In this document: positions 20,966 to 32,585 of the stretch, in pieces
Numbering within the stretch: position 1 is the first letter of the stretch
How the letters are laid out: each line of letters starts with the position of its first letter
Origin: Eutrigla gurnardus
Taxonomy: Eukaryota; Chordata; Actinopteri; Perciformes; Triglidae
DNA: 64,000 nucleotides
Direction: 5' to 3'
NCBI GenBank assembly: GCA_963514095.1
Contig: OY741271.1
Span: forward strand, 1,705,520 to 1,769,519
Program-made: the position numbers and the translations under genes
The notes under the pieces: generated by a model
What the model saw: only the letters and a program-made list of their open reading frames with translations
Databases searched by the model: none
What the model was told of the DNA's origin: nothing

Positions 20966-22899
20966 GCCAGCATGGCGAAGGCAAGGATTAGCCCCCCAGT
21001 GAATTTCCACTTGACAGAGAGCGGGGTGCTTTTTGAACTTTCACTGACTGAAGCCTCTTCTCACTCCCAAGCTGTTCATAAGGCATGAGTGGCTCAAACA
21101 TATTGGGTGAGCTGAAAAGGGTGATGTCAGAGAAACAGGAAAGAGAGACATGGAGGGAAAGGAGGCAAATAAGCAAGGCCGCAGATAATACAAGACGAGG
21201 CCCTCTTTTTTGGAAGCAGTAAACTAAATGCAGTTGGTTTGATTAGATGTTAGGCATTTACTCTACGTCTTCCTTTCCTTCCATTATTCATGCCATCTCC
21301 AGAAAAGACCATGTACCTTCACAGTAGACAGCAGGTCACAACTAATTCCATGATAGGAGTCAGTTCATCATCTGCAAAAAGTGTGTGGAAATTGTGTGGT
21401 GAGATTTGCAGTGAAAACAAGCGACCAAAGAGACCACAGGTCAGTTCAGATGGATTAAACTTACTTACTTAAAAGTACTAGAGTGAAAGACTTATTGGTG
21501 GAAATGGAATATAATATTCATAACTATGTTTTCATGAGAAAATAATGATCTGAAAATTAGAACTATTGTCTTTACATTGGCCTAGAATTACCTCTAATCT
21601 AAATAAGGAGCAGATACTCTTCATGTTCACGTTTCTACAGTACCCACAATGGACAAATCACACTGGCTCTAGATAGGGCCTTTCATGTTAAAATGAACAG
21701 TGTTACAGCATCAAAGAGGCTAGTGCAAATAACAAAGCAGTGTAAAATACAAAATACATTAAAAAAATACAAAAATGGACTATGTACATTTACCCACAGT
21801 GATCCTTGGCTTGGCCTCTGTGTGGGCGTGTGTGTGTGTGTGTGTGTGTGTGTATCATCTCAGCCTGCTGTCACACAATGATTCTGGTGCTATGTGATTA
21901 TCTTTGGCATATTGATTTGGCTTGTTTAAAGATCGACTCTGACATGAGCAGCAGAAGCAGATGCTGGGCTAAGTGGTATCAGCAGCCATGAATATCTTAT
22001 GGCTAGGGGCTAATGCCCAACCTTATTGCTGCTTAATGAACCGCTAAGAGACAATCAGTGCTATTTGCCCACCTCTCTGCATCCAAAATGAATCATAAGC
22101 ACAGTGCTGCCAGCCCGTTTGCAATCAGTGCTGCAAACTAACTGTTTTTACTGGATGGAAGGTCAAAATACTTTTCGGGAAGCTGTCCTCCCTGCAGAGT
22201 AGCAGCAGTGACGTCACCAGCTGATGTAATTTAATGTACCGCATAAGAAAAACATGCACAAACACACAGACACACACACACACACTAATCCACACAGACG
22301 TTTGCACAAGCCTTTGGTTAGATGAGCTAATGAGGCCGCAGTGCAATTACGGAAATGGGAGAGGCAGGTTTGGGCATATTCAGCCCTGCATGCTGCATGC
22401 TTGCGAACATGGCATGCTAATTGGCTGGAGCACCGAGACACACAGAGACCGATCAGCCTGAGGGAGCAGATTGAGACAACTCCTGAAGGGTTGGACACAT
22501 AAAGACAGACGGCAGTAACCTCCACGTCAACCCTTTAATGACAAAGGACAAAATGGGTGCTGGCAGGCAGTGCTTAATTTGAAAATTAATGGGCCATGAG
22601 ATTTTCTCTACCACTTAGGACACTTTGCAGCCTCAGTGCGGTTACCTCCAGCCTGCCCTCTCCCCTGACTGCATTTTACGACTCTTTAGATGGCCGATGA
22701 AGAAGAGACCTTGCATATGCTGTAGTAAATTCATTTCTAATTTGATTAAATATTGCTGCGTCCTTGTTGGTCAGACAGAGAGGTGCCCAGGAACATGCTG
22801 GATGAGCAGAGGCCCGACGGTGGCAACAATCAGGGATCCAAATGTAAACAACACGTTGTATATGCTGAAAGCTATATCTGGGCAGGTTAATAATAATAA
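20966..22899. other. No gene seen; single-copy-looking DNA with microsatellites
   Basis: A (GT)n run lies at 21826-21853 and a CA-rich run at 22256-22285. I see no transposon ends, coding motifs or RNA gene. The stretch just before the DIRS fragment ends in AATAATAAC repeats near 22890-22910. Confidence 0.45.
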
Positions 22900-22904
22900 C
22901 AATA

Positions 22905-24130
22905 ATACAGAAATAAATGGTGGCAAATGGATGACCCGGCACATAAATATCCTGGAGTTGAGAGCGGTCCTCCTCGCACTTCAACAGTTCCTGCCAAGAC
23001 TGAGAGACCACCATGTCATTGTCAGGACCGACAGCACGGCAGCAGCCACCTATATCAACAAGCAGGGGGGCCTGGGGTCCCCCATCTTGTGCAGACTGGC
23101 AACCAAACTCCTGAAATGGGCCCATCCCCTCTTCTACTCGCTCAGAGCGGTACATGTGCCGGCGTCGTTGAACGCAGCCGCGGACATCATGTCGAGAGGG
23201 GGCCTTTGTCCAGGAGAATGGAGGCTCCACCCACAGGTGGTGTCGCAGATCTGGTGTCGCCTTGGCAGGGCAGAGGTCGATCTGTTCGCTTCCAGGGAGT
23301 CAGCACATTGTCAACTCTTCTACTCTCTGAATAACGACAATCCTCCTGGACGGCATGCCATGGGAACTCCCACAGCGCAGGGACCTGCTGTCTCAGGCAA
23401 ACGGGACCCTGTTCCACCCCTCCCCAGCGGGGCTGCGGTTGGTGACCTGGTCCCCTGTCTGCCAGTGCCTGTGGTGAGGACTATTCAGGAAGCTCGGGCA
23501 CCTTCTACTAGGATGGCCTATTCCTATCGTTGGGAGGTGTTTTCCACTTGGTGTGGGGCCCGTGGCCCAGGACATCCTGCTGTTCTTGCAGGGCCAGCTA
23601 GACGCAGGCAAGTCTGCTGTTTCCCTTCGGGGTATGGTAGCAGGGCCCTGACGGAGTACATCCAGCGCACTCAGGCTGTCAGGAGGACTTATCAGCTCTT
23701 CATCTGTTTCGACGCCAGTCGCTTGGGTAGACGCTTGTCCAAGCCTAGACTGTCCCACTGGGTCATGGACATGATTTGGCAGGCATACGTGCTTTCGGGT
23801 GTGCCCGTCCCATCTGGGGTTCGGGCACACTCAACTCGTGGTGGGGCCACCTCATGGGCCTTGTGGCGAGGAGCCTCTCTGGCTACCATCTGTGCAGCGG
23901 TCATGTGGTCATCTCGCTCCACCTTTTCCAGGTTTACAGCCTGAACGTAGCAGCCAGCCCTTCCTTTGGGGAAAGGGTGCTGGGTGGGGGGTCAGCCGTC
24001 TTGCGGGTTGGTCTGAGTGGTCACTCCTTTCACAGGAACTGGCCGGCGTTGTACTCCTTCGTTGCGTTGTGTATTTTAATGGATGAAGACACGTTGGCAA
24101 TCTCGCCGTTTATTTCGGACATTGTCTCGT
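22905..24130 (+). pseudogene. DIRS-type retroelement: RNase H and tyrosine recombinase remnant
   Basis: One frame (to 23944) starts in RNase H text (NILELRAVLLALQQF, IVRTDSTAAATYINKQGG, SLNAAADIMSRGG, VDLFASRES). It then passes, after an apparent internal deletion near 23350-23480, into the tyrosine recombinase. The recombinase shows RAHSTRGGATSWALW and CAAVMWSSRSTFSRF. The next residues should include the catalytic tyrosine, but the frame shifts at about 23933. YSLNVAASPSFGERVLG appears only in the neighbouring frame. No reverse transcriptase lies upstream. The element is therefore dead, and distinct from the Ngaro-type copies nearby. Confidence 0.8.
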
Positions 24131-24683
24131 AAAGCATACCTGGCAGAGGGATAACAATACCGTCAGTCCCGGTTCCTCTCACACACACACATATACATCT
24201 GCAAAATGTTAAAATGAAAAGAAAGTGCTGGTTAGCTAACATGTGTAGCACTAGCCATTTCGTAAACAAAAAGAAAAACACCGTCAACTTTTCATGACCA
24301 AGGACATGCTTGACCCTTCGGGAGCTATATGCTTACAAAAAATATAAATTAAACCGCCCTTTAGTATTAAAGTTAAAGTAATTAATACAACCCTAATCCA
24401 CAGGGGTGCTGCGTTTAATTTCTATAGGACAAACAAGTTTCTGTGTTGTGTGATGAGTTTGTATGGCAAGTGGATTCACACTACTTCTTAACCCCGTTAC
24501 ACGGGGACTTGACCTGGTTGGTATGTAAATAGTGTACATTTGTAAATAGTTTGTTTGTTGCACATTCCGGTTTATGGGCTGCACCGTCTCCTCACTAGTG
24601 TCTTAAAGAGTTTCCCCGTACATATGAAATATGTAACGGAGTGGAGAGATAGTCTCGAGACGATAGAGAACGTAAGGTTACAC
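24131..24683. other. Gap between the DIRS remnant and Ngaro copy 2
   Basis: This could include the 3' terminal part of the DIRS-type element, but I could not find its inverted ends. Sequence includes GTCTCGAGAC near 24652 and a run of CACA near 24180. No coding frame is supported. Confidence 0.35.
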
Positions 24684-25600
24684 GTTCGTACTCACCCTGC
24701 TGCTGCTGCTGATGTCGTTGCTCTCCGTCCATGATGAGGACCCGCGGCAATATGACGGTACGGAGCCTCAGCAAAACCCCGAAACAGAGGAAGCCGACGA
24801 ATGTACGACGATAAGAGGGCTCCATGTCTCCGTCGAAACTCTCGCCCGACAGGCAAGGCTTCCGCCTGAATGAATGCGTGCTACCGCAGCCAGGGGAAAC
24901 AATTTCTGTCGGGGATACCTACACTGGCACAACACCGGGAACCTGCCGCTTCCTCCTCGACGCGGGCCGAAGACGTCACTCCAACACCGCCCGACGGCGT
25001 CTCTATCCCGCGCAGAACTCTGGGAAGTGCAGTCCCAACCTCCACCGGCGTCCCATTCTACCCTCCCGCTGCTGCCATCTCTGGCAACCTGAGAAGCCAG
25101 ATCCCCGCAGTCGCAGGTAATGATGTCAATCTAGTCAAATCCTGCTGCGCTCTGATTTCAGTAGGCGAATTCGACCCGATGTACCTAACTCATTGTATGT
25201 GGGTTGAAGCGATGCATGATGGCTAGAATTTGTTTTTGCACAGCAGCCGACTACAAACACGTCACAGGGTCGCGACCATATCACGTGACCTAAAACATCG
25301 CGGTAGAGCCGCTTCTCGCAGCAGCGCTGTCTGCGACGGCTACAACCGGCTTGCCCACACCTCCGCTACAGCGGAATGGTTCTTATTGGTTAAAAGTTAA
25401 ATGACGTGTATTCAGGTCCGCACTCGGTGGCCACCTTGTGGTGAAGTGCTTTGCCTTTATTTTGGTCGCTAATCTCATGGTTTGATCCAAAGTTCTGTGC
25501 ATTGTGTTGTGAGTAGGCCTATTTATATTATGTGAGGTCTGGTTAATTCAAACATAGGATGATAATACAAATATACTTGGGGAAAAAAAAAAAAACACGT
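24684..25600 (+). pseudogene. Ngaro-type retroelement, copy 2: 5' gag portion
   Basis: This is the second copy of 9557-10860. It retains the CTCTCCGTCCATGATGA start region, the SRAED-like Pro/Thr-rich part, ISGNLRSQI and GNDVNLVK, then the same non-coding stretch to a poly-A run at about 25583-25596. It lacks about 430 bp present in copy 1. Frames are short and shifted. After the poly-A run the two copies carry different DNA. Confidence 0.6.
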
Positions 25601-25654
25601 CCCCTTGCGTGTGCGTGTACATGTGTGTATATATGTGTATATATAGCCAAATAG

Positions 25655-26278
25655 CAGGGGTACTCAAATACAAATCCTCAAGGGCCAGAAAGAGGTTTTT
25701 CAATGACTCAAAGGTCCATTTATTGAGGTCGGTCAGGCCACATGTGATAAACTGTATTTAGTGCATTTCTTTTTGTTGTTCTTACCTCTGAATTTTGAGG
25801 ATATGTTTCTTCAAAATGTGTATGCTTTTGTCTCATAATGCCGTTTCAAATTGGAAATCTTCATCACAGATAGTCTCCTGGCATATTAAGCACATGGGTC
25901 TTGTGCTGGTTGGAGGAAGAATGAATGCAAACTTTTCAGTCCATTCTTCTTTAAATTGACGATTTTCACTGTCCACCTTTCTTTAGGCAGAGAACTTGGA
26001 ACACGCCATTTTCATGTAATCTTTTTTCCCGTCTATGCTATCTATCTATGCTCCTATTGGCAAAGTGGCAATATGCGAACCGCTTCAAAAACGAAAGTGA
26101 AACTCAAAAATGCGCTCGCAGCGCGACCCAATAACAGTGTATCGTTGGCATGGAGACAAGTCCCGATACACGTGTTGACCCAACCAAAACACATACTGAA
26201 AAAATAATAGTTCCGGGGCCACAAATAGGTGGCCGGCGGGCCGGATGCGGCCCGGGGGCTGCCTATTGAGTACCGCTG
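25655..26278. mobile_element. hAT-like MITE in Ngaro copy 2
   Basis: The ends are CAGGGGTACTCAAATA and, at the right, TATTGAGTACCGCTG, that is, inverted repeats of about 15 bp with mismatches. ATATAGCC occurs at 25641-25648 and 26280-26287 and is a likely 8-bp duplication, with a few extra bases at the left end. The right subterminal part contains GGCCGGCGGGCCGGATGCGG. No transposase frame is present. Confidence 0.65.
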
Positions 26279-26292
26279 CATATAGCCTATCC

Positions 26293-27480
26293 TTGAGTCA
26301 CGTTGACTCTGCTGTCCGACTCGACGGCGTTCGGCTACAGTCTCTTTAGAGCCCGCCCCCTCAGACACCTGCAGCTCTCGTCGGCGTGATAAGCCAAGTC
26401 AAGCCAAGACCATCCTGAACAAGCCTAATGATAAGCGTGTGGTAGATTGTGCTGATGTGTCTGTGATGTTAAAAGATAGCCTAATGATCCTAGACTTGGA
26501 AAGACTCTGACACTAGCAGGATTCTCCGTTGTTATGGCGTACACAGAGATGTAATCTGCGAAGTTTATCCATCCCGTCCAGCCGAACTGGATCTTTCCAT
26601 CATTGCCGATCTTGCCATGTCATACGGGGGAACTCTGTCTATGAATACCACAAATCATTCTCTGCCAGGGCTGCCATGTCATTCAGAGGTTAACCAAACA
26701 CTGGACTGGTCTGTGGTCGACCCGGCTCTAATCAGCAGGCACTGCACTGGCCACTAAGCTCTTTCTTGCACCATTCGCAGTTCTTTCTCACACCATGCAA
26801 GCTGTGTCCCAAACCCGTGGCTATAGCCTAGTCCATCCGCCGGCAGGCCCAAAAGCCGATGAGGATAAGGTGACATCTTTTTGGACTCCAATGTTCCACA
26901 AATCCATAAAAACGTATGCAATTTGTCAACTGTAACTATATTCATGCTTGCAGCTATTGCGGGGACGGGCATCCAAAATCAGTGAGTCCCAGACGAACCC
27001 GCCTCGTGAGGAAAGAAAAGAGATAATAAAACATCCGTTAAATAATCGTAAGCTGCAAAAAAAAAAAAATTAAGCAGCTGTTACTTTATCAACAAAGGGT
27101 GCTCCCCATACCATTAATTAACAGATTTATAAGACGCCTTCTTTGGGCATCCTTGCTGGGTATCTTCATCATCTAGCAGCTCACATTCCAGGCCGCATGT
27201 GCTTTTTGGTTCACTGTTCTGAGTCCCGCAAATGCAGCCGTCCTCCATCAAAGGCCTCCTCGCAGGTGTCCATTTCCACCTGCCCTGCTCGGATCCATCC
27301 GCCAACAGCTTGCTAGAGAATCCATCCAGTAAGCTCCTGCTCAACGGCTTCAAGAGAGGAACCCAAGGCAAGAAATTCGTCTCCCTTTCACCCCACTCCA
27401 CCTTTTCACAAATGAATCACCCACCATGGAACGGGTGCTTTGGTTCATAGGCTCACTGTTAGGAACAACCTTATGGGTTT
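26293..27480 (+). pseudogene. Ngaro-type retroelement, copy 2: gag remainder, decayed
   Basis: It parallels 14386-15535 almost base for base, with scattered substitutions and small indels. The same blocks occur: the CGDVSV region (altered to CADVSV), AMSYGGTL, SHTMQAVSQTRGYS and CSYCGDGHPKSV, then the LLNGFKRGTQ region. Both copies share most stops, so they decayed mainly before they separated, or derive from one another by duplication. Confidence 0.6.
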
Positions 27481-27483
27481 TAA

Positions 27484-27891
27484 TAGAGATACTCGGATCA
27501 GATATCAGCTCCGATATCGACTAATTAGCTGGATATCGGATGAATGAGGCCGATCCAGCATTCCGATCCAGCCATTTCATTTTTATTAACATCCTACACA
27601 GCTATACAGTGACAGCGATCTAGTCGCTTCAATTCTGTTTGCTATGCTGGTTATGTCATCACGCAGAGCACGCTGGCAGCAGTGATGAGTACACAGAGCA
27701 ACACGGAGCAAGCGCCGGTTCATTAAGCCTTTGTCCGTCGGGTTTCAGGCAGCTACTACATTTCATATTACATTTTAAAATATCTGTTTACAGTGCACTT
27801 TACATGGTACAAGTGTTATTTATAAATAATATTAAGTACATTTATATCTGTGGCAATGCCACATGATCGAAACTGGATTGGAGCATCTCTA
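27484..27891. mobile_element. hAT-like MITE (copy 2)
   Basis: This is the counterpart of 15563-16018, with the same TAGAGATACTC left end and GAGCATCTCTA right end. Flanking octamers are GGTTTTAA and GTCTCTAA. It is about 50 bp shorter than copy 1, mainly because of a deletion in the right third. Confidence 0.65.
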
Positions 27892-28330
27892 GTCTCTAAG
27901 GCGTGGAGAATTCACCACACGCTCACGATCTTCAACCCCTCCCAAGACCTCACCATAGGCCATGTAACTCTCCACAGTCATTACCTTTGTGTTCCTGAAA
28001 CATTCCAAAACTGATAGAGACAGAAGCGGAATATCTGTTCCTATTTCCCAAACTAACTCTGATTTTTGTCCATTGTCTTCCATGGCCCGCTATCTGGGAG
28101 CCGTGCTCCAGCCAGCCCACAGGAGCCGCTGTTCATCACCTCCTCTGCAAATTCTGCGGCCTCCTTCCAGAACGCTGCATGGCTCATTCGTTCCGCTTTG
28201 GAGCAGCAACCACAGCAGCAATGTGCCCAACCTAAAAGCCATGGGCAGATGGTCCTCACCTGCTTATGAACGTTATCTGCGCCATCCTAGATGCTCAAGC
28301 CATGAGCCGAATATTGGAAGTACATAAGTA
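27892..28330 (+). pseudogene. Ngaro-type tyrosine recombinase, C-terminal remnant
   Basis: The frame from 27989 reads LKHSKTDRDR, GISVPI and SSMARYLG. After frame changes it ends in KAMGRWSSPAYERYLRHP. The closing MGRWSS..AY..Y block is characteristic of the C-terminal catalytic region of Ngaro/DIRS-type recombinases. Between the two blocks the reading changes frame, and the HxxR part is not legible. It follows copy 2 of the gag region directly, which links that region to a tyrosine-recombinase retroelement. Reverse transcriptase and RNase H are missing, so this is an internally deleted copy. Confidence 0.65.
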
Positions 28331-28340
28331 TAATCAAAAT

Positions 28341-28885
28341 ATTATTATTCACCAAGCTGAGGGGTAACTGATCGGCCTATCTGCTATTTAAATAGGCTAC
28401 ATTTATTTTTAACTCAGCCTCCTGACATCTCTTGTAGCAAGAGGGTCAGGGAATTGCCGGTGTGGTCGTTTTGGGGGCCTTTTCTTTGCTGCTGCGCTCC
28501 CGGCCTGGCTGTGCCTGCTGCCACGGACTACTACTTGATACATGCTTCTGTTAATGCCACCACTACTGTTAATGCTACTACTACTATACTACCAACACCA
28601 AATGCAGTTGGAACCCAAGGGCCTGGGCTGCACGAGATTTCTGCCTAAAAGCCTATTAAGGCAGTTTTTTCTCGCCACTGTCGCTGTAAAGCTTGCCCCT
28701 GGGTGATGTTGGGACTTTGAAATTGTGGTGACTCTTGAAATTTTGAGCGTATTCTAGTCCTGCTCAATATTAAGTGTCCGGAGATGACCTCTGTTGTTTG
28801 ACAATATAAAATTGAATTGAATTGAATTTATCATGTAAGGTGACCTGGGGTGTTTGGAAGGCGCCAACAAATAAATGTATTATTA

Positions 28886-28920
<35 letters not shown>

Positions 28921-29290
28921 GATATATTATGCCGTTCATGATAACTCATGAAGGGCAGGAAGGTGCTCTTCCTGCCTCAGGCTTTCCACGCAAGCGTGTG
29001 GAAGAGCAGATAGGATACGTCTGTCTCCTCTTTATTCATCAAGCTGAGGGGCAACGGATCTGCTAATCTCCTACCTAAATAGGCTACATTTATTTTAACT
29101 CAGATAGACCCCTGACATCTCTTGTAGCAAGAGGGTCAGGGAAATTGCCGGTGTGGTCGTTTTGGGGGGTTTTCTTTGCTGCTACGCTCCCTGCTTATGC
29201 CGTTCATGATGGCTCATGAAGGGCAGGAAGGTGCTCTTCCTGCCTCAGGCTTTCCACGCAAGCGCGTGGAAGAGCAGGGAGTCCCAGAAC
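28341..29290 (+). repeat. A1-B1-A2-B2 split direct repeats of the Ngaro-type element
   Basis: Block A occurs at 28341-28500 and again at 29031-29193. Block B occurs at 28928-29014 and again at 29195-29281. Each A holds the hairpin CTCTTG-TAG-CAAGAG within a CCTGAC...GTCAGG stem. Each B holds GCTCTTCC...GGAAGAGC. This order follows directly after the recombinase remnant and fits the split direct repeats of Ngaro/PAT-type elements. A1 and B1 are now separated by an L2 tail and an ATT microsatellite. A polyadenylation-like AATAAA lies at about 29323. Confidence 0.65.
28500..28920 (+). mobile_element. L2-type LINE 3' tails plus (ATT)n
   Basis: 28500-28835 follows the L2 3' tail seen at 7480-7850 and 49602-49985 and ends in GAATT repeats. 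It is followed by a second, different tail ending GGCGCC...AATAAATG and an (ATT)n run at 28877-28920. Both are 3'-only fragments inserted between repeat blocks A1 and B1. Confidence 0.7.
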
Positions 29291-29354
29291 AGTACCATAC
29301 CGCCAAATGAAACTTGTGCAAATAAATAAAGATTCTTTTTGACAAAGTGGTCCT

Positions 29355-29640
29355 GACTGAATCCTGTTTATTGGGCGAGTGTTGTCCTGTTTGGTGGGAG
29401 AGTGTTCATCTGTTTGTTGGGAGAGTGTTCTCCTGTTTTGTGGCCGAGTGTTCTCCTGTTTGGTGGGAGAGCGTTCTCCTGTTTGGTGGGAGTGTTCTCC
29501 TGTTTAGTGGCCGAGTGTTCTCCTGTTTAGTGGCCGAGTGTTCTCCTGTTTGGTGGGAGAGTGTTCTCCTGTTTGGTGGGAGAGTGTTCTCCTGTTTTGT
29601 GGGAGAGTGTTCTCCTGTTTGGTGGGAGAGTGTTCTCTTG
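29355..29640 (+). repeat. Minisatellite, about 27-30-bp unit
   Basis: About ten units of GTGGGAGAGTGTTCTCCTGTTTG occur, with a variant GTGGCCGAG. The array is read through by open frames on both strands, which are repeat translations and not genes. It ends exactly against the palindrome at 29641. Confidence 0.85.
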
Positions 29641-29668
29641 TTGTCGTCTGTCCCGGGACAGACGACAA
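29641..29668. repeat. Perfect 28-bp palindrome
   Basis: The left half TTGTCGTCTGTCCC is followed immediately by its exact reverse complement, centred on CCCGGG, with no spacer. It sits at the 3' edge of the minisatellite. Confidence 0.95.
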
Positions 29669-29919
29669 AAGGAAAACTTTATACATTTGACGAAGAGACT
29701 TATTTTCTGCTTACACCTGATTCCTCCAAAGTGAATCCAGTTCAAAGAAACATCTTTTCAGACAGACCGTCATCTCTACTTCCTGTTCAATGTGTTGTCC
29801 GCGGGTCCACGTTTGGACAGGTGAGGTGAACCAGAACGATCCAGTATCCATGTCCAGTCAGTATGATCAGATTTCCGTTAGCCCAGACTCATCTTAGTTA
29901 ATGTGATGAGAAGGAGATT

Positions 29920-29945
29920 CAGAGAGAGAAAGAGAGAGAGAGAGA

Positions 29946-29992
<47 letters not shown>
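29920..29992 (+). repeat. (GA)n microsatellite
   Basis: About 70 bases of nearly uninterrupted GA/AG dinucleotides, with single T interruptions. Confidence 0.95.
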
Positions 29993-29994
<2 letters not shown>

Positions 29995-31704
29995 TGGCTG
30001 CTGCTCATTGGCTTCTGCTTGGCCAAACGCTGGGGGGTTCAAATGATCTGAGCAACGTCTGGGTTCTGAGGAGAGAGGGGGAAGTAATGCTTCACTCCTG
30101 CTGCTCTGTGGTCCCAGAAGGAAGATCTCTAACCTTTCTCCATCCGCCCATCCCCCGATCCCTCCTCCCTTCACTCAGTGTGCCCATCAACCTGAGTAAT
30201 GGGCCCCTCGTAGGGGTCAGGAGACCTTCTTTCCTGTCTCCTCAGCCTGCTGACTCCTTCCTGTTGTCCTTCCCTTGCTGTCTTCCTGCTGCAGTGTACT
30301 AGGATGACTACGGCAAACAGCTCTATGTTTCTGTCAGCAGCAGGTGCTGATGTTAGTCTCTGTCCAACACGTCGGTCAGAGTTATTGTGCGGGCAACTGC
30401 TGCACAGATTTACATTCAACTTGGCATGAATATTCATGGTCACCTAAAGGATGCTGTTTGGTTTCCTGGTGTATCTGGAACTTCAACATGTACAAAGCTG
30501 CAATAGTGGTGATTTTAGCGTGTACAAGAACGAAGCCCCACCTCCTCGCTGGCACATCTTGAGCAAGTGACACAAATGAACACAAATGATCCAGCACTCA
30601 ATCTTGTGTTTAGTAATGCTCGGCAACAATGTGCTTCATGTTTGGTGTGAACACAACACAACTGCTCCTCCTGTCACAGAGGTTATGTTATCAACGTGTT
30701 GGTTTGCAGGGCAAATCAATTGTGGCCCTCCCACATCTACTTGAATTGAATAAGTCTAGTCTCTTTGGCTGACCAAACAGCAAATTAAAGATATGATCAC
30801 ACCATAAACATATTCATTACAACAACTAATTGAGCAATAATAAAAGTAATTTAAAGACTTTTCTTAGTTGGTTCTGAAATATATATTTTACCTTTTTACC
30901 ACTAGTCCAATCTAACAATACAATCATCACATAAGTAAATAACGAAGGTGGATGACACAATGGCAGATTCATTCAACTTGTAAATAATATTTGACATTGA
31001 GCACAGTCGTCACTGTGCGTCGGTTGTGACACTCAACACAGTTGAGCTGGTAGTGTGTACAGGGCATTAGAAGCATGGCTTTTTTTTCTCTTAGAAGGCT
31101 CCCACAGCCTTCATCAGGTTGCATAATTACCAAACTGCAGCCAGGATCTGATTCTCTACATGATCCACACCTACAGTACAACACTTACAATACAGCCAGC
31201 TAATGTAATCACATTTTCAAGGGTGTGCATTAAGTAAATGAAGTGCTAGACGAGGTGAAAGAGCCCCGTGTGCCAGGGCACCACCACATCCCATAATAAT
31301 CTCACACAGTGTCACTGATGGAGTGCCAGGAACGACATGAAATATTAATACTGCACCTCCCATAGGGGCTACATTTAGATTCAGTGGATTTGCCCTGTGC
31401 CTGTTCATATCACTGACAGCTACACTGTAGCCAATCACAGGAGTGAGACTGAAGCTCTCCGGGCTAATAAGGCGAGGTGGAAAAGAGCAATACAGGTATA
31501 TTCAGACAGTATTCAGACATGCATGCAACATATATAAACTACATATCATTATATATAATTGCTCAGTTTGGGATTAATGTCTAATTGCTTAAATGCCTAT
31601 AAAAGTAAATGATGAACAAAGACTCTACTAAACTATAGGAAATGAAAGTGTGTAACTTAAAAATGAATGACAATGTCCCATTCTGTGACTACCAACTCTT
31701 ATGT
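29993..31704. other. No gene seen; single-copy-looking DNA
   Basis: I see no transposon ends or convincing frames. Short open frames exist on both strands without motifs. Whether any part is a conserved non-coding element cannot be judged from sequence alone. Confidence 0.4.
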
Positions 31705-32384
31705 CAGGGCTCCAGACTGCGACCAAATGGTCGCATTTTGCGACTTAAATCTGTGACAGTGCGAGTAAATTTTTAATCTACTCGCGCATGCGTGACCAGT
31801 AAATTTGCTGTTTTTTTTTTGTCCGAAATCATTCCCTACTCCCTATATAGGGGAGTTCTATGGAGGGCACTATATAGTGGACTCAAAGGCAAAATGAAAA
31901 AACACTTTCGGACACTACTCGGGGGATTTCTTTCGCGCCGTTGTTGACGTTGCCCTGACGCATAATTTATACGTGTCAGATTCCGCCAACGGCTTTTAAG
32001 TCTCACGCAGAGAAATTACCAGGATAATTATTTTTTAATACATATTCGTTGCGAAAATTTACAAAACCAAAAGAACGAGTCCTCCAGCAATAAGGGGATT
32101 CCGTGGCCGTCTCATTTCTTGAGAAAAAAATAATTTTCAATAATGAGACGATCACTACATCATACATATCATTTTTATTTTCAACGATCCCGATCGGGTC
32201 CAGGTGGACTTCAGGACCAGGTTGCAGCACTACCGGCACCCCACATCTCCGCGATCCACCAGACCTGAACAGGCTGCAGTCCGTCCCCGACCCCAAACTC
32301 CTCGGCGATCGCTCGCCACAATCTGTCCCTCATCTCCGCATCTTTATAGTTTTCGGACTGTCATACGGCGCTTTGGTTTGAGTG

Positions 32385-32585
32385 ACGGTTTTTGACGGAC
32401 GAAGACCCCGCCGCCGCCTCTCGTCGGCCGGCCAGCCACCGCAGCCTGTCGCCGGCCACTGCAGCTTATCGCCGGCCGGCCGGCCGCCACGGCCACCGCC
32501 AACTGTCGCCGGCCACTGCAGCTTATCGCCGGCCGGCCGGCCGCCACAGCCAACTGTCGCCGGGCGCCAGGCCGGCCGCCGCTCG
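32385..32585 (+). repeat. GC-rich tandem block inside the hAT element
   Basis: GTCGCCGGCCACTGCAGC and GCCGGCCGGCCGGCCGCCA blocks are repeated about twice to three times. It is extremely CpG-rich compared with its AT-rich flanks. The overlapping open frames in all phases are low-complexity. Confidence 0.75.

Noticed and set aside
22214..22525. Cys/Val-rich minus-strand frame
   Set aside because: The CVCVCV-type text comes from a (CA)n tract.
29347..29829. 160-codon open frame
   Set aside because: Most of it is translation of the 27-30-bp minisatellite.
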